Positions 36,180-49,928 of a DNA stretch of 64,000 nucleotides are shown here, piece by piece. Source of the stretch: Dendrobium chrysotoxum (taxonomy: Eukaryota > Streptophyta > Magnoliopsida > Asparagales > Orchidaceae); contig CM034303.1 of NCBI GenBank assembly GCA_019925795.1, positions 2,604,001 through 2,668,000 on the forward strand. Reading direction: 5' to 3'. Within the stretch, counting starts at the first letter, position 1; every line of letters begins with the position of its first letter. The notes below the pieces were generated by a model that ran no database searches, was not told the origin of the DNA, and saw only the letters and a program-made list of their open reading frames with translations. The position numbers were made by a program, and so were the translations under genes.

Positions 36180-39100
36180 TGTGGACCTCCGAAAGGAACA
36201 CAAACAAACACCATCGCCCCGCGAGGGGAGACAGTATCTGGCCAATGGGAGGGCAGATTCGATCACACATATGATTAACCATTGAGGATAGCGGCTCTCA
36301 CCAGCACACCCCGATGGGTAATAATATATATGATCTGATCGTCACAACGGGTTTCCCCCACCCGATACATTAGCTCGAATGGGGTTTATTTGAGAGTGGG
36401 ATTCGGTTTTCTACGGGCGCAAGCCCCCGTGGTTAATTACATCTCAAGCCGGGGCCTGAGAATACTCTCGATTAAGGATTCTACATTATTCTTTCTAAAT
36501 TGGGATTGGCACATAGGGCGGAGACTAGGAAATCCTACTCAAAGGAAAAGAAGGGCTCAAACTGGCTTAGTCAACATGCACGGCTCACAGCAGCATCCGG
36601 AGGGACTAAGGTAGTGAGAAGAAAGTGGAGAAACTAAAAGTCACGCACTCAGAGCATGCAGGAGAGAAGGATGGAGGTGGCGTCATCAGTGTGACGCGGA
36701 TATGTAGGGCTTATGGTCTCTGGAAGACAGAAAACCTACCTACTGATGAGGCGTACTACGGAACAATAGTAGCCTTAAATCCTAAATCTATGGTGGGTTT
36801 AGTGTTCTACGCAACACTAACACCCGTATCCTAGGTAATGCATTCTGGGCTTATATCCTGCCTGAAAAGGAAAGCCAGCTAACCACCTAAGCGTATAAAA
36901 TTCATGCTGTCAGAGTCTTCATGAAAGATGGGTAGGTAGTTTGGTTATCGGAAGTATGGCCAACGTCTAGAGAGTTTCCTAACTGGCCCTGGACTTATGT
37001 AGGGTGTATGCTCCTAAGACTAATGCAATTAAAATTTTACTTTAATTAGTTTCTAATGCAATGCATGCTGATTAACGATCTCAAATCAAATATGCATATA
37101 ATTTTTAAAAAGGCTTATAAAATAGTTTTTTTAGAAAAGACTAGGCTTCCCCAGATCCAGCACCTCATCCTCATAGGTCGGATTATCTGGACTCTACCCG
37201 CAGGCGGGGAAGTGTCTTATAGCAAGGAGGGAGAGAATGCATCACTATGCACGCGACCCCAGACGGTTCCGGCTATTCCCTATATCGTTAGGTTTCTATA
37301 TTATTTAATTCTTAAAATTTTAGAATTTTATTACGAGTAGAAAAGATTTGTTCCTAAGGAGCCTAACGAAATCAGGCCAAGCACATGCAAGAAAGAAACC
37401 TAAGAAAAGCAGGCAATTTCTACTGCGCACACAAAATAAACAAATCAATATAAATCCACAGAGCAGAGTAAGAAAGAGTCCACAGTCCACGGCAAGTGCC
37501 GTATAAGTACAACCCAGGGTCTGCAGAAAAGTAATGGTGGCCAGGCCCCACCGACAACATCCTGGATTCTAATCCTACTGAATGACGCAAGTCTTAAATG
37601 CAAGGCATTTCATCTTCAAATCTTCATCTTTGAATGGATCATCTTCCTCCAGATCTTTCTCCTTCGGATCATCCTCCTTTGGGTCATTCTCCAGAAGGGG
37701 TACCCAAATGAATAAGAAATTTCCTATGAAGGGCTTTTCTTTTTCTCTTTGGGTACCGAGTATTTGAAATGCCTTGCCTTTAAAGACTTTCACAACTCGA
37801 TATGAATTATAAATTACATTATGAAAAATAAAAATCTAGACTCAAACTGAACCTGCAAGGTTATCCTAATGAAAATCTCAAGCAGTTTAGTATATCACAT
37901 CACAAGCAGTTATATCAGTGCAGAAAAGTAAACACACTTGGCCACGCTCTTATTTATTTGGGGGCTAAGCATTTTGGAGCACATGTAGCAAGCATTTATA
38001 ATTCATGATTTATCATATTAGCCCCCATTTATTTTAATGCTGCGTGAGCATGACCACCTGCATAAGACTGAGTCAGTATAAAACATCCCTAGTCTAGGGG
38101 TAGATCTAACGCATAAACAATCAATATCACAAACAAAATACAGTGCAGTAATAAAATAAACACTCACATCAAATCAACACAAACAGCACACGTGCCACAT
38201 GCAAGAGCGATCACAACACAGAAAACAACTGAGAAAGAGAACACCGGCCTAACCTAGATCTAGAAGTGGTGCCCTAACAATCAATTCTATGTGTGTGTAG
38301 AAAGTTTATGTGGTATTGGATAGGTCATATATTGGGTAGATGGTTTGAGTTGTTTTGTGTTAATATTTGTTGAAGGTTTGAAAAGGAGGATTTGATTAAA
38401 GTTCAAATATTAGTAAATTAGGGTCCATTTTTAGTTAGTTTGGTTGGTTAATTCATTTTAATCATAAGGATAGTAATAGTTAAAGTTTAAGTTGCATTAG
38501 CGAATTTTAGAAGATCCAGGGTCTACCTACCCGCTAGGTTAAGAGGGTTCAAAAAGGTCATTATTAGAAACAGGTTTGGTCTAGGGGAGTTAGTGTTTTT
38601 ATTAAATACTAGACGTTACCACGAGTAATTAGACTGTTAGTTTGTTAGATTTGGAGTTTTCTAGGCAAAGTTATGATTTTAGGAGTTTCGGGCCCTAGTT
38701 ATTGAACTACGGTTGACCGGAGAGTTGACTTTTCAAATTAGGTTGATTTTTGGAAAGTTAATATTTTTAATGAATAGTAGACTTTAATTAGAGTTAGGTG
38801 CCTTTTAATTTACTTGATTTGGATTTTTTTTGTAATTAGTTACGAATTTTTTTTTTTAAGTTTGGGTATTATGAGTCTTTTAGGTTTGAGTTAGGTTTGT
38901 TTTTCCAATTTGATAACTCCTAGGATTTGAGTTTGTTTTGATGAATTTTATCTAGTTAATATTCAATTAAAGGATGATAAATAAATTAGTGAGATTTAAT
39001 TCAAATTCATGTTCAAGTTTTGCCTCCTAGTGATTTCGTATGTTGATTGTAGTTTGATTGAAGATTAACTGTTTTAATGCATTTATGATTTAGATTATAA

Positions 39101-42100
39101 TTAGTTTTATTATTTTATTAATAAATTGAGAGAAACTAACCCTAAGATGATGTGTCACTAGGTTTTCTATGTTTAGTGTTTCTATCCTAAGGGAGCATGC
39201 ATCCTAAGTCTAAGTTCTCTAAGACTCGGTCCTTAATTTTTGTCCTTAGGTGTCACTGGTGTTGTAGGAGATGAATAGATGTTTTATTTCTAACCCCTTA
39301 GACATTCGCACATGTGTGATTGGGTTTAAGGATCTATACAAATATGACAGAAAGATAACCTAATAATTGAAGTTTCTAAAGGGCCCTAAAGGTAGGAGAA
39401 CGTACACACAACAAGGCTCCCTAAAGGCTGTCTAAGTTTTAAGAAAAACTCACTACACCGGGGGCTATGACCCGGTGGTATCGCCCGTAGCACCCCCACC
39501 AGAATGAATGGGGGCGACTGATGCTCGGATCCGACTGTCCAAGCTCCTTCGTCTAGTGCTCCAGTTGCTCCTTGCTTTTGCCTTCCCACATGTACCTCGC
39601 AAAAGCACAAAGAAAAGAACAAAGATTGGATGAGAGCAGGATCATGTTCAATATGCGAATAATCAAAATGAAATACTATTAAATAAAAACATACCTTTTC
39701 TTTCGTCTGGATGTTAGCTCGGCTGTTTGCTTTCCATGACTGTCCAAATTTTAAGAACTCCTCACATTGTTACAAAAACGGTCTTTATTTATTATTTTTA
39801 TGGAATGTTAGCATCCCATTGGTAGACATGCCCTGTCAAAGTCCAAACATGCCTTTGCCCCACCCTTATTCCCATTCGGCATTTAAGCCAGATACAAATA
39901 AGAGTAAGGGAAATTTGGATGCTATTTACTGTTCCCACGTTTTAAGAAAGCACTCGAAAGACTTGACACAATCACCCGAATCACTCTCGTATAAAACTCA
40001 AAGCGATAGAGAAGAAAACCCAGTCTTGAAACCAAAATCCAAATAAAAATTTTTTTTTTTAACTTTAAATATGCTTTCAACCTACATGTGTAAGCTAACC
40101 TTTGGGAGAAAATGCAAGTAAGAAAAAGAATTCGTCTTGTTTCAAAAAGACTTAAAAGAGTCACCTAATATCAAATTTTTCTAATGTGAAACCATTCATA
40201 AAACCCCCAACCTCCAAAACAACTCAAAGAACTTCCAAACAAAGCAACATATAAAATCTTCCTACAAGAGACCCACTATGACTTCTTCCGATGCAAAACA
40301 AACAAATCTCTTTTACGTGGGGTAAATTCATGCAAATTCTTCAACATTTTCTAAAAGAAAACCGCTTCATGAAAGCCTCATAAGTTTTCCCATTGAGAAA
40401 GAAAACATTCTCATGTAATTGACAACATGTTTTTCAAAACAAACATAAAACACAAGATAAAGATCATTATCTCCAAGACCCATAACCATCAAATAACAAG
40501 AGAAGTAAAGAAAAGGGTGCTTTTTGAGGAAGCTAGACCCATCTTTCCATTCTCCACGACCCACTTTCATTCAAAGGAAACTACCCAATATAAAGCACGT
40601 GCCGTTGTATCGGTTTGAATCAAACTCACAAACTTCCTTAAATGCATTCAATCAATTTTGCCGAGAGCTTAAAACCAACCTCGCGCTATTTGAAAAGAAG
40701 AAAGATGACAAGAAAAAAAAAGAAATATTCTCTTAGGCTTAAGATCCCACGTTGCCCTCTTATTTTTCTCCAAAATTAAAGGAAATGTTCCAATCAACAC
40801 AAGGCATGAATTAGATTTGAATGAAAACTCATATTTAAAGCATACACAAAGATTCCCCAAGCCTTTCTCAAATGCTAAACTTCCTCCAACATAAATTCTC
40901 ATATCCAAAGAGGAATGGAGAATAATGAAATCACATAGATTGCCGTGATGAAACATAAGAGATATGATAATCCAACTCTCCATCTTTACATCACATGTAT
41001 ATGCATAGAAGTAAAGCCTTTGAAGGATAAGGCACATATACATGCTTATTTGTTCCCCTTCCCAGAAAATTTTCATGGCCAAGTGTAACAACAATCTACC
41101 GCCATTGGTTTAAAAAAAAAGAAATATCTTTTATTGTTATGAGAAAACAAAGTTCTACCAAGGCATGGTTAAGATCTACCACAAACTTAATCTTTTATAT
41201 TATGCATGGCATGAATACGATATCGTTTAGAAACAACACTTCTCACAAATATCATGTTTTAAGCTTTTCAATCTCAAGGATATCAACATAGTTTGGACAA
41301 AATCACCTCTCCAATTTTTACAACCTACACGAAGGAAGGCCAAATTCTAAAGAAGTGTTCTTGGCACAAGGTGTATATGAGCATTTGGACAAGAGATTTC
41401 CAAGATAAGATAATTTTTTGTGACATGATCCGCAAATTTCAGTATTTCAATGAAGATAATATGCAAACATAATGTCAATGCTCCTTCAAACAACACAAGT
41501 GAGCCTTCTTAATACATCGATTCATCGTATAAAGTCTTAACATGCTCAAACAATTGCAAATCTCCTCTTTTTATCAAAGGAAAGACTTCTACTAACTCTT
41601 AATAGGCATTAACACAAATACCTTGCATGCATATTTTGGTAAAGAACTAACATAGCTCCTCATGATTCTCCATCATTTACACCTAAAATTTAAAATTGAG
41701 CACAAGTTTCACATACCAACGACACTCTCAAATGATCCAAATTAACCCATTGGAGAGATATACGAATCAACATATGAATCAACACATAAAGAACAAAACA
41801 AGATATATCCTTATACAATCTTAAGGATGAGAAACAACCAAATATTATGCACGTACAAACTCAAGAGAAGGGCAATGAAGAACCATTCCAATTAATTTGT
41901 CAAAGTCATTTCCTCTGTTACTTAATCTCAAGCCAAATAGATCTTCTCTTAAACTATGTAAATCAACAAGCTAGAGAGATATTGCTATTAATGAAGAAGA
42001 AGAAGGAGGAGAGAAAGTGGAAGAATAGCATGTACCTGTCAAGGAGAGGAGTTCAAGCTTTGCGAAGACAAGTCGGAGGCGGGTCGGGTGTGCGAATCCA

Positions 42101-43015
42101 AAGGAGGCTTCACTTTCTTGACTTCTGGGTTTCGCAAGACCGAGAGGTGCGAGAGGGAGTTGACGCCGGGTTTAGTCCTAAGAGGTGAAGCCGGGAGCAG
42201 GGGGTAAGGGATATACCTGCGAAATGGAGGAAGACTGGCGGCGTCAGATGCAGCGACGGGTCTCACAGAGGGGGGTTTCGGCTAGAACTCGCGAGCAGCA
42301 AAGGTAGAGAGCAGGGGAGCGTCGCGAATGGAGTCGGGCTTGGGGTCCGACGGGCTGCCTGGCTGGGATTCGCGAACAGGAAGCAGAGGCGGAGAGGTCT
42401 GGCGTCGGGTTCCTTTGGAGTCGCGCGAACAGGAGGGAGGAAGCCGGCTGGGGTCTTCGGTTCCTGGTGCTGTGCCGACTAGGGAGAGGGAGAAGGGTCC
42501 GGGTGTGCCAGAGCCAAGAGAGCTGGGCTATCAATTTTCCTGCCCGTTAATGCCTAATGCCACAAATCAGCGATCCAATCTCGCGAATCTTGAAATTCTT
42601 CCATATATGTCTTACTCGATGCCCGCCATAGATGCAAATTTTCTGAGTATAGAAGTTAATTTAAAAAAAAAATTTGGTAAATCAATTTGGGTTTTAAAGA
42701 ATTTAAATTAGGCTATATTAGGTCGAATTTGAGTCCGAATTTAACTTGATTTGAGTCGAATTAGGCTCGAGCTGGTTCAGTGAATTTAGCCGTATAAAAT
42801 TGAACCCGAATCAATAAAATTAAATCTAAATAAATTAACAGCTCGAATTGAATCAAACTTGGCGCGATTAGAGTACATCGATCAAGGTTATTTAAACTTC
42901 ATCGGATCTAGTTCGACTCGATTCGAGTTATCCCGAGCTCGAATTAGACTCGACGTGGTCCAATTAAGCTGATCGAGGATGCACGAGGGCGCTCGTACGA
43001 AAATCGAGGTCAACA
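36180..43015 (-). repeat. LTR (right, 5' LTR in element sense)
   Basis: This copy is 6836 bases and nearly identical to 21542-28373. Differences are mostly single-base, with small length changes in homopolymers. It would contain the promoter for the minus-strand element transcript; I cannot locate it confidently. Confidence 0.92.
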
Positions 43016-43232
43016 AACATGCTTACAAAAGAAGAAATATAAAAACTCTATAAAGCATATGATATAATATAACATCAACTGTATCATCACTATATAAAAT
43101 ACTCTCAGCATCATCTTATACATTTGGCTGAATATCCTCAGATGCTTGGCTGGGTGAAAGATCTTATATATTAGCTCCAGTCTTGCATTGCACCAATCGA
43201 ATTCCCTTTAGAAGCCTCAGATAAAGCCCTCT

Positions 43233-44865
43233 TCAATACATTGTCGTTCCAAAACCTTCACTTTTATGGCATATATATGAACGCAAGCTTTCTGAATATG
43301 ATCTTGAATTATATTCTTGAAGGCTAAAGATTTTTTTGAAATCTTCTATGGTTTTTGGGAATGACAATTTTAATCTAGACTTAGCTCTTGACAAGCAATT
43401 TCTTTCTCTAATTGAAGATTTTTTTAATCTCTTATTCTCATCCTCAAGAGTTGTTATCTTCATTTTAAAAGTTTTTTAATCCTTCACATGTTAATTAATT
43501 GTTGTTTGTGCATCCACTAATTCGCTATGAATTTGATCCATCTATTGATTTTGTAAAGAAACAGAGGTTACCATAGTTGTTAATTCACTTCTGCATTCTG
43601 ATAGTTGATCTTCCACTGTTCCCGTTTCTCCAATTTTTCCTTCATATTTGTGTTTATACTCTCTTTGAAGATACTTTACCTTCACAAATTAATTATTCCA
43701 ATCATTCAAGGATTGAGTTAGCTCAATTTCAATATCCATTCGCTGCAACATCTGAAAGAATAGTATGATACTTGTAAGATACTTGTATTTATACTTGAGA
43801 AGAAAAACAAAAAAAAAAAGAATTACTCACCAATTCCTCAGCACGTCGACGCCCGATACATTGATGATTCAGAACATCTTCAGGAATATGTAATTTTCAA
43901 GGAGAAGAATTTTTATAACCTTCAGTATTGGTTGCTATTGTTAGAGTCTCCCCACATTTTTCTTCTTCTTGGACAAGGGCAGTGGATCATTATTAGGTAA
44001 GGATCACTTGGGAGCGACATTTGAAGTTTGTGCATGTATCTCTTGAATTTTGTTTGACTTCTTCAACATAATTGTATGGGACCTCCCCATATGAATAGAT
44101 AGATCAATCTTGAATAAAAAGTCTTCTTCTATATATTTGCCAAGATAACGAATTTCGTAGTGAAGGCTTTCAACATTAGGGAGTTTAAGAATTCTCAATA
44201 TGTCTTCCTCTCCAATATGAAGGGCAATTGACAACTCTTTTAACTTTCCCCACTTCTCTATGAGATTCCATTCATTTTCACAAAGAAAAATCCACTAACC
44301 TAACTCTTTGATGGGTCTCAGGTTCGAATGTTTAACCATTTGGATCTAAAAGTGATACGACCTTGTAAGTCACATGTGAATTTACCCATGCGAAAAAGTA
44401 CCCTGGTCTCAAAACTCCTTCGTGATCCCTAAAGTAAGCAATCAACCCAATGAGAATAGACATTGCTCTAAATGAAAACTGGGATAAGCTAACTCCATAT
44501 GCTGTCAAAATGCTAATTAATTCTGGAGGAGGTGGAAATTGTAGGCCTGCTTGTAGGCTTATTTCATAAACAGTTAAAAAGCCTGATGGAGGATAACATG
44601 CTCGATCAGATTCTTTGGGAGCCTTTACCACAAGATTATTGGGAAAATAAAATTTCTTGTGAAATCTGATCAAAGAGCCACCAATGATTGTAGACGCCAT
44701 CTCATCAGCCCGAGCTACTTTGTAAGACCTCTTTGGAACATCATTATGTGTATGGGGCTGTTGATCTCCTTTAGACATTGGTAGTTTAAGAGGAGAATAA
44801 TCATCAATTAGAACTTCTGCACAAAGAGGGACACTGGAGCTTGATAGGAGATACTGCCTATCCAA
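43233..44865 (-). pseudogene. Decayed gag-like / putative gypsy-type transposon protein
   Basis: Minus-strand fragments in order: 44865-44332, with LQAGLQFPPPPELISILTAY, LSQFSFRAMSILIGLIAYFR and PGYFFAWVNSH; 44234-44004; and 43463-43233, with a lysine- and glutamate-rich coiled coil (LEDENKRLKKS). The first fragment resembles the plant family described as putative gypsy-type transposon protein (Transposase_28-like), and a coiled coil commonly follows that domain. Stops and frame changes separate the pieces. It belongs to the element interrupted by the 21.5-kb insertion. Its strand is opposite to the reverse transcriptase fragment at 20915, so the host element is either rearranged or two elements are joined. 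Confidence 0.55.
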
Positions 44866-45626
44866 GATAGTGGAATGCCTCTAATGTGAGAAGAAAGATG
44901 GGAAAATGGAATAGAAAGAGCAAAATCTTCTCCTTCTACACAAAGAGGGGCACTAGAGCTTGATAAAGAATGCCGCCTATTTAAGACAATGGAATGCCTC
45001 TACTGTAAGATGAAGAGATAAGAAAAAAAAAAATAGAAGAAAAAAATTTGAAAGGAAGATGTGCTTTTCCCCCACCCACAAGGGGGGTATTTATAGCTGC
45101 TGGGGGGGGGGGGGGGGAGAAATGAAGGAAATTTTTCAGGATTTTTTGAATTTTTTATTTTTATTTTTGTAATTTTAAAAGGTAAAAATCGATTATTTGC
45201 ATATTAAAAATTAATAAAATAATATATAATTTATAAAAAAATTAATATATTACCTAAATCTAAGAGGAAGAACTGTAGCCGCCTTACTCTGGCGACAGTT
45301 AGTTTTCATTTTTTTATTAATTTTTTCCCCAAAAAAAGGTCTGTAAGGGGGTTGCCCACCTTACGCTGGCGATTTGCGAGCCCGTGGCTCGCGGTTCACA
45401 CGGGCCCCAAAAAATAAAAATAAAAAAACAAATCACATGCCTATTCACGCACGCGCCAGGCAGCATAGGTGTCGTCGGCTGGTTCGGCCTCCTACGTGTA
45501 TCCATGCCCGATTTTTGGCCCGGACAGTCTGATCCGGATTTTTTTGGGGTTCCCGAAATCATTTTTTAATTTTCTGGATTCAATTTTGACACTTTGGAGA
45601 CCCAATAAAGCTTCTACAGTTACTTT

Positions 45627-46870
45627 CGAGCTATTTCAAAAGTTTCGGAGATAAAGTTTTTGACATTTTGAGTTCCAGTCTCCATGCGAACTTCATGGAA
45701 TGATAGAACTTTGATCGATAATATTTTACTTAAATTCACAGTCACAAAAGGACCACATTTGGTGTTTAAGGGGGCAATCACACCTTATAGTTACTTGGAA
45801 ATTGTAATTTTACATTTCAACAGCTTGAAGAACTCAGATGTACATTTTCAGAGTCTACGAGCTGCGACATCCGAAAATAGAGGGGCAACTGATATATCAA
45901 AAAAAATTGCCTTAATCAGGCACGAATCTTGAGGCAAATCCATGCGAATTTTTTTTTGAAATTAAAATAAGAATCAGCCAAGCTCTGATTTCAACAAATT
46001 TATAGTCGAATTAAACATCTCGAAGAAACGAGCCCAACGACACCATAATTAGTCCAATCTGAGTTCAAATAAGCCCAAATCAAGGGTCCAAAGCATATTT
46101 GAACGGTTTAAAGAATTAATTGGATAACCAAATGATTGCTGGATATGGCATGCTTATAGTTAAATCGAGCGGCTCGACGAGACGATTACAACGAGTCCAA
46201 GATCGCTTAATTCTGACATCATTAACACTTAAATGCTCCATCAACGGTCTATAATCAAGGGCGTCGATATCAGCCATCCATCCTAACACTCCCAACTTGA
46301 TCTTGATCTCTTTCATATTTACAAGCCATGTCATTCTCAAAAAACTATAAATAGGCCCTCATTCTTCTTATAAAGAGGGGGAAGAGAGGAGGAAGTGAAG
46401 ATTTGATGAACCATCTTGTCGTCAACCACCGCCGACATTCTTCCCGACCACCGACGTTCTTCCAAGCCACCGACATTCTTCCCGACCACCGACGTTCTTA
46501 CCCACCACCGATATTTTTCCCAACCACTGACTTTCTTCCCCACCACTGACGTTCTTCCTAATCGCTGTCGAAGTTCTTCCCAACCATTACCAGACTTCTG
46601 CATCAAGAGAATCCATCTGAAGACTAGCAAAGCTTTTCAATACATTATATTCTCCCTATCCTCAGATTGGAGAACGGATTGACTTTTGTAACTTATTCAA
46701 ATACTAATAGAATTATTTCGACTGAGCAAGGCTCTGTGACTTTTCCCTTTCTCAGAGTTTTCCATGTAAAAATTTTGGTGTTCTCTTTATCATCTGTTTG
46801 TGTGCTGAGATTTCGTATATCGCTAAAATAAAGTATTTTCGCTCTACTGCCGCGAATTTTTCAGCTCACA
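45627..46870. repeat. LTR copy, right (partner of 19682-20912)
   Basis: About 1.24 kb, direct repeat of 19682-20912 with roughly 10 percent divergence plus small indels by eye. That makes it older than the 6.83-kb LTR pair nested between. It contains a minisatellite at 46425-46575 and ends CAGCTCACA. Confidence 0.72.
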
Positions 46871-48413
46871 ACAATATTATCATATTCCATTAACAGAATT
46901 CAATTTCTCGTATTTGCTTTTCATGAAAACGAATCTAGAGAAAGGAATTTGGGAAATTTAGAGAGAGGAAAGAGAAAAATAAAGCTCATATTTGAAAGTA
47001 ATATAGCAATTTTTGTCCGTCGAGCTTTTTGGAAGATTTACTTGTCTCACTGTAAGGAATCATTATCCTATTTCTGATTTCAATAATTTAGTATTTTTGA
47101 TATTTTTCCGATCAAATTTGTATTTCCATTACCGAAAAAAGTGAATAATTTTGTATTGCTAAAATTTTTACCGCGTAACTTTTTATATGTTATAGAGGTT
47201 GAGATTATGAATATTTTGAGTATTTATTTGATATTTTTGTCGAGTGATATTGAAAAAGCAGTGATTTTTATTTATTTAGAAATTTATTTTGATATCTAAA
47301 AATAATGTTTTAGTTCAATTAAAGCTTCATAATCTTGTTATATACGATCTTTGGTAATTTTATAAAAATGTGAATTTTTGCTCAATAGAATTTTTTTGTT
47401 GTCTACCATTAGAATATTTTGACACTTTCTTAATTAAGCCTAATTATGCGTTATTTACTGGAATGCATTGAAATAAGTATAAATATATGGCTAAGTAATA
47501 GTTGGTCGCTATATTACTATTATAGTACTGTAATAATAATGCGTGTAAAGACTGATTATTCACTGATGTTGCCTGGAGACTGATTGACCTGTAAATGATT
47601 GTGGAATGGTGGGTTGTCCTTTAACTATGTAATTTGGTGTTATGCTCAACTGATTCACGTGATACATTAATTGGGGGTTATAAAGAGATAATTACTATGC
47701 CTACGGGCAAAAAGTGATGACTCTGTTTATTGAGCCAACGATTATTGATACTGACACTGATATTGAATAAACATCGTTGTAGCCAAGACTTTTACTTGTT
47801 TAATATGACTATTAGAATGTATACTCTGAATCACTGCCACTATATGGCTTTGCTATCACTGTAACCCATGATGCTGATGTTATTATTGTTATACTATTAT
47901 TGATATGTTGATCACGAGATATATATTGAGTATGTGCACTGGATGCTGACACTGAGTTGACACTGAATGATGTTTCTGAGCATGTGATACACGGATACAG
48001 TTATTTTTATAATTTTACTACATTGACATCGATGTTTTGATTTGATACTTTATACGATTTCTCTACTGATTATAGTATTGATATGACGATTGCTTTTGTG
48101 ATTTGGCACTTGTACTGATTTACTGATTCTCTATTGTATTGCCCTATGATCATGTGCTAGTACTATTATGATTTGACTGCGGACATGCATATTGCTTCTT
48201 TGTCGTGCTTTGAGTTCAGTTGTAGGATTTAGTTGCTTGCTGGGCTCTTGAGCTCATTATATATGATTAAATGATTTCAGGTCACGGCAAGGGAGCGGGA
48301 GTGTGAGACTGATCAGGTTTCCTTCATGTTTAGATTTTTTTTAGTTTAGTTATTCTTTTGTACTCATGACAGAGTAGTTGTGATATGATTATATAGATCT
48401 TAAATAGTATATA

Positions 48414-48484
<71 letters not shown>

Positions 48485-48574
48485 ATATCCATGACTTTCT
48501 AATAATTCAAATAAAATATATTTAATCCATGATTACAAAATAATAAATCCATAACTGAAAAGAGTACCACTAAT
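46871..48574. other. AT-rich intron sequence with a (TA)n run
   Basis: No gene is seen. From about 47540 to 48300 there are many variants of TGATATTGAT and ACTGAT-like short words. A (TA)n microsatellite of about 35 units lies at 48409-48482. The stretch TCATGTTTAGATTTTTTTTA with its surroundings resembles decayed LTR sequence, but I cannot assign it. Confidence 0.5.
48409..48482. repeat. (TA)n microsatellite
   Basis: A run of alternating A and T of about 74 bases with one GT interruption near its start. Exact length may be unreliable. Confidence 0.9.
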
Positions 48575-49101
48575 TAGGTCTGAAAGTGAGCCAAGCCGGC
48601 TCCCTAGCCAGCTCGAATCACTATTAGTATTTTTAAATATTTATTATTTTATTAAATTTGAATATTTAAAAAAATTAATAGTTAAACAACAGCATAATAA
48701 ATGCAATTTTAAAAAAAATGTATATAAAATATTAATTTTATATTCCCAAGCTGTAGCTTTTAATGGGAAAAGACAAAAAAGCTGCTTTATAATAAAGCCA
48801 TAAAGGTGCTACATTACATTAATAAGGCAGCAGCTTTTTTTCAAATCAGTTCTAAAAAAATAATAAAAATAAACTCTCCTCTTCTCACCTCACGCGGGAC
48901 TTAGCTCGAGACGCCTTCCATCTTCCTTCTCCGGCGGAGTACCTTCTTCCTGGTAAGCTTTCTGACAGTAGGCGTGATCTCACGAGCTGCTCGCGAGCTC
49001 ATTTTCAGTGCCATGAGCCGAGTTCGAGCTCGAAATTAGGCTGACGAGTTGAGCTCGAGTTAGGCATGACTCGAGCTTAACTCGGCTCATTTACACCCCT
49101 A
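48575..49101. mobile_element. Non-autonomous hAT-like element
   Basis: A 527-bp element with inverted ends: TAGGTCTGAAAGTGAGCCAA on the left and, in reverse complement, TAGGGGTGTAAATGAGCCGA on the right. It is flanked by CCACTAAT (48567-48574) and CCTCTAAT (49102-49109), an 8-bp target duplication with one mismatch, as expected for the hAT superfamily. It has no coding capacity. Inner sequence includes an AAAGCTGCTTTATAATAAAG region and its near-inverse GGCAGCAGCTTTTTTTC. Confidence 0.65.
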
Positions 49102-49888
49102 CCTCTAATAGCAAACCACAACCTCACTCCACGGGGACCTTACCATTTCTTAAAATATGTAAATATAATGAAGAATGAACAAACAACCCAGTAGGTTACA
49201 TGAAACATATAATTGCATTCAATGCACAGGAATAAAGCAATATGCATGTTATTAATCAATTAAACATAAAATCTACACATGTGCTAAAAAAGTAAATCTC
49301 TATGCTACTCATGTATATGTATCATATGCAATTCAGTTATGATCAAAATTATTATTTTAAAATAATGTCATATAGGTCACCATATTATATCAGAACATTT
49401 AAGCGGTTACATTTATCATATAAAACATCTCATATTCATATATATTAAGCAAAATAAGAATCCTGACTAATCATATCATATAATGTGGTGCTTTTTCTAT
49501 ACCAATCATAGTAAGTCAAACACAATATTATACCATGTCATGTAAGCAAGAACAATCATGTGGTATAGTACACAGGAGTCGTCATCCCTAGCCCGTTGCC
49601 ACTCATAATCATATCACATTCCCCTTTTAACTCCTATTATGTATCAAGTTTACACCCTTATTTAAAGGAAAGGCCGTCGGCCTACTCTTCTGTGCAGGGA
49701 ATCATATCTCTGCAATCCTAAATCATATAGTAGTCAGTCTTTCTTACATACACATATTTCATAGCATATATAACATGATAAATATCTGATATCATACTCA
49801 ATGCTCGGCTCATTCTATCATTTTAATGCATATAAAATTTACATATAAATCAGGAGAAGTGGAATTTATAAGAAAAGGCAATGCAATT

Positions 49889-49928
<40 letters not shown>

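Larger units (their letters stand above)
21542..43015 (-). mobile_element. 21.5-kb Ty3/gypsy element with 6.83-kb LTRs, pol-less
   Basis: The left LTR (21542-28373) and right LTR (36180-43015) are direct repeats differing by roughly 1 percent by eye. Both begin TGTGGACCTCC and end AGGTCAACA. The element is flanked by AACAT at 21537-21541 and 43016-43020, a perfect 5-bp target duplication. The coding strand is minus: a primer-binding site lies beside the right LTR and a GGGGG-containing polypurine-like stretch beside the left one. The 7.8-kb interior has an extra proline-rich ORF, a gag-type ORF, then about 4.4 kb of tandem repeats and unassigned DNA. No protease, reverse transcriptase, RNase H or integrase is visible. 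The primer site, extra ORF and tandem arrays recall the Tat/Ogre lineage; that lineage call is an inference. Confidence 0.92.
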
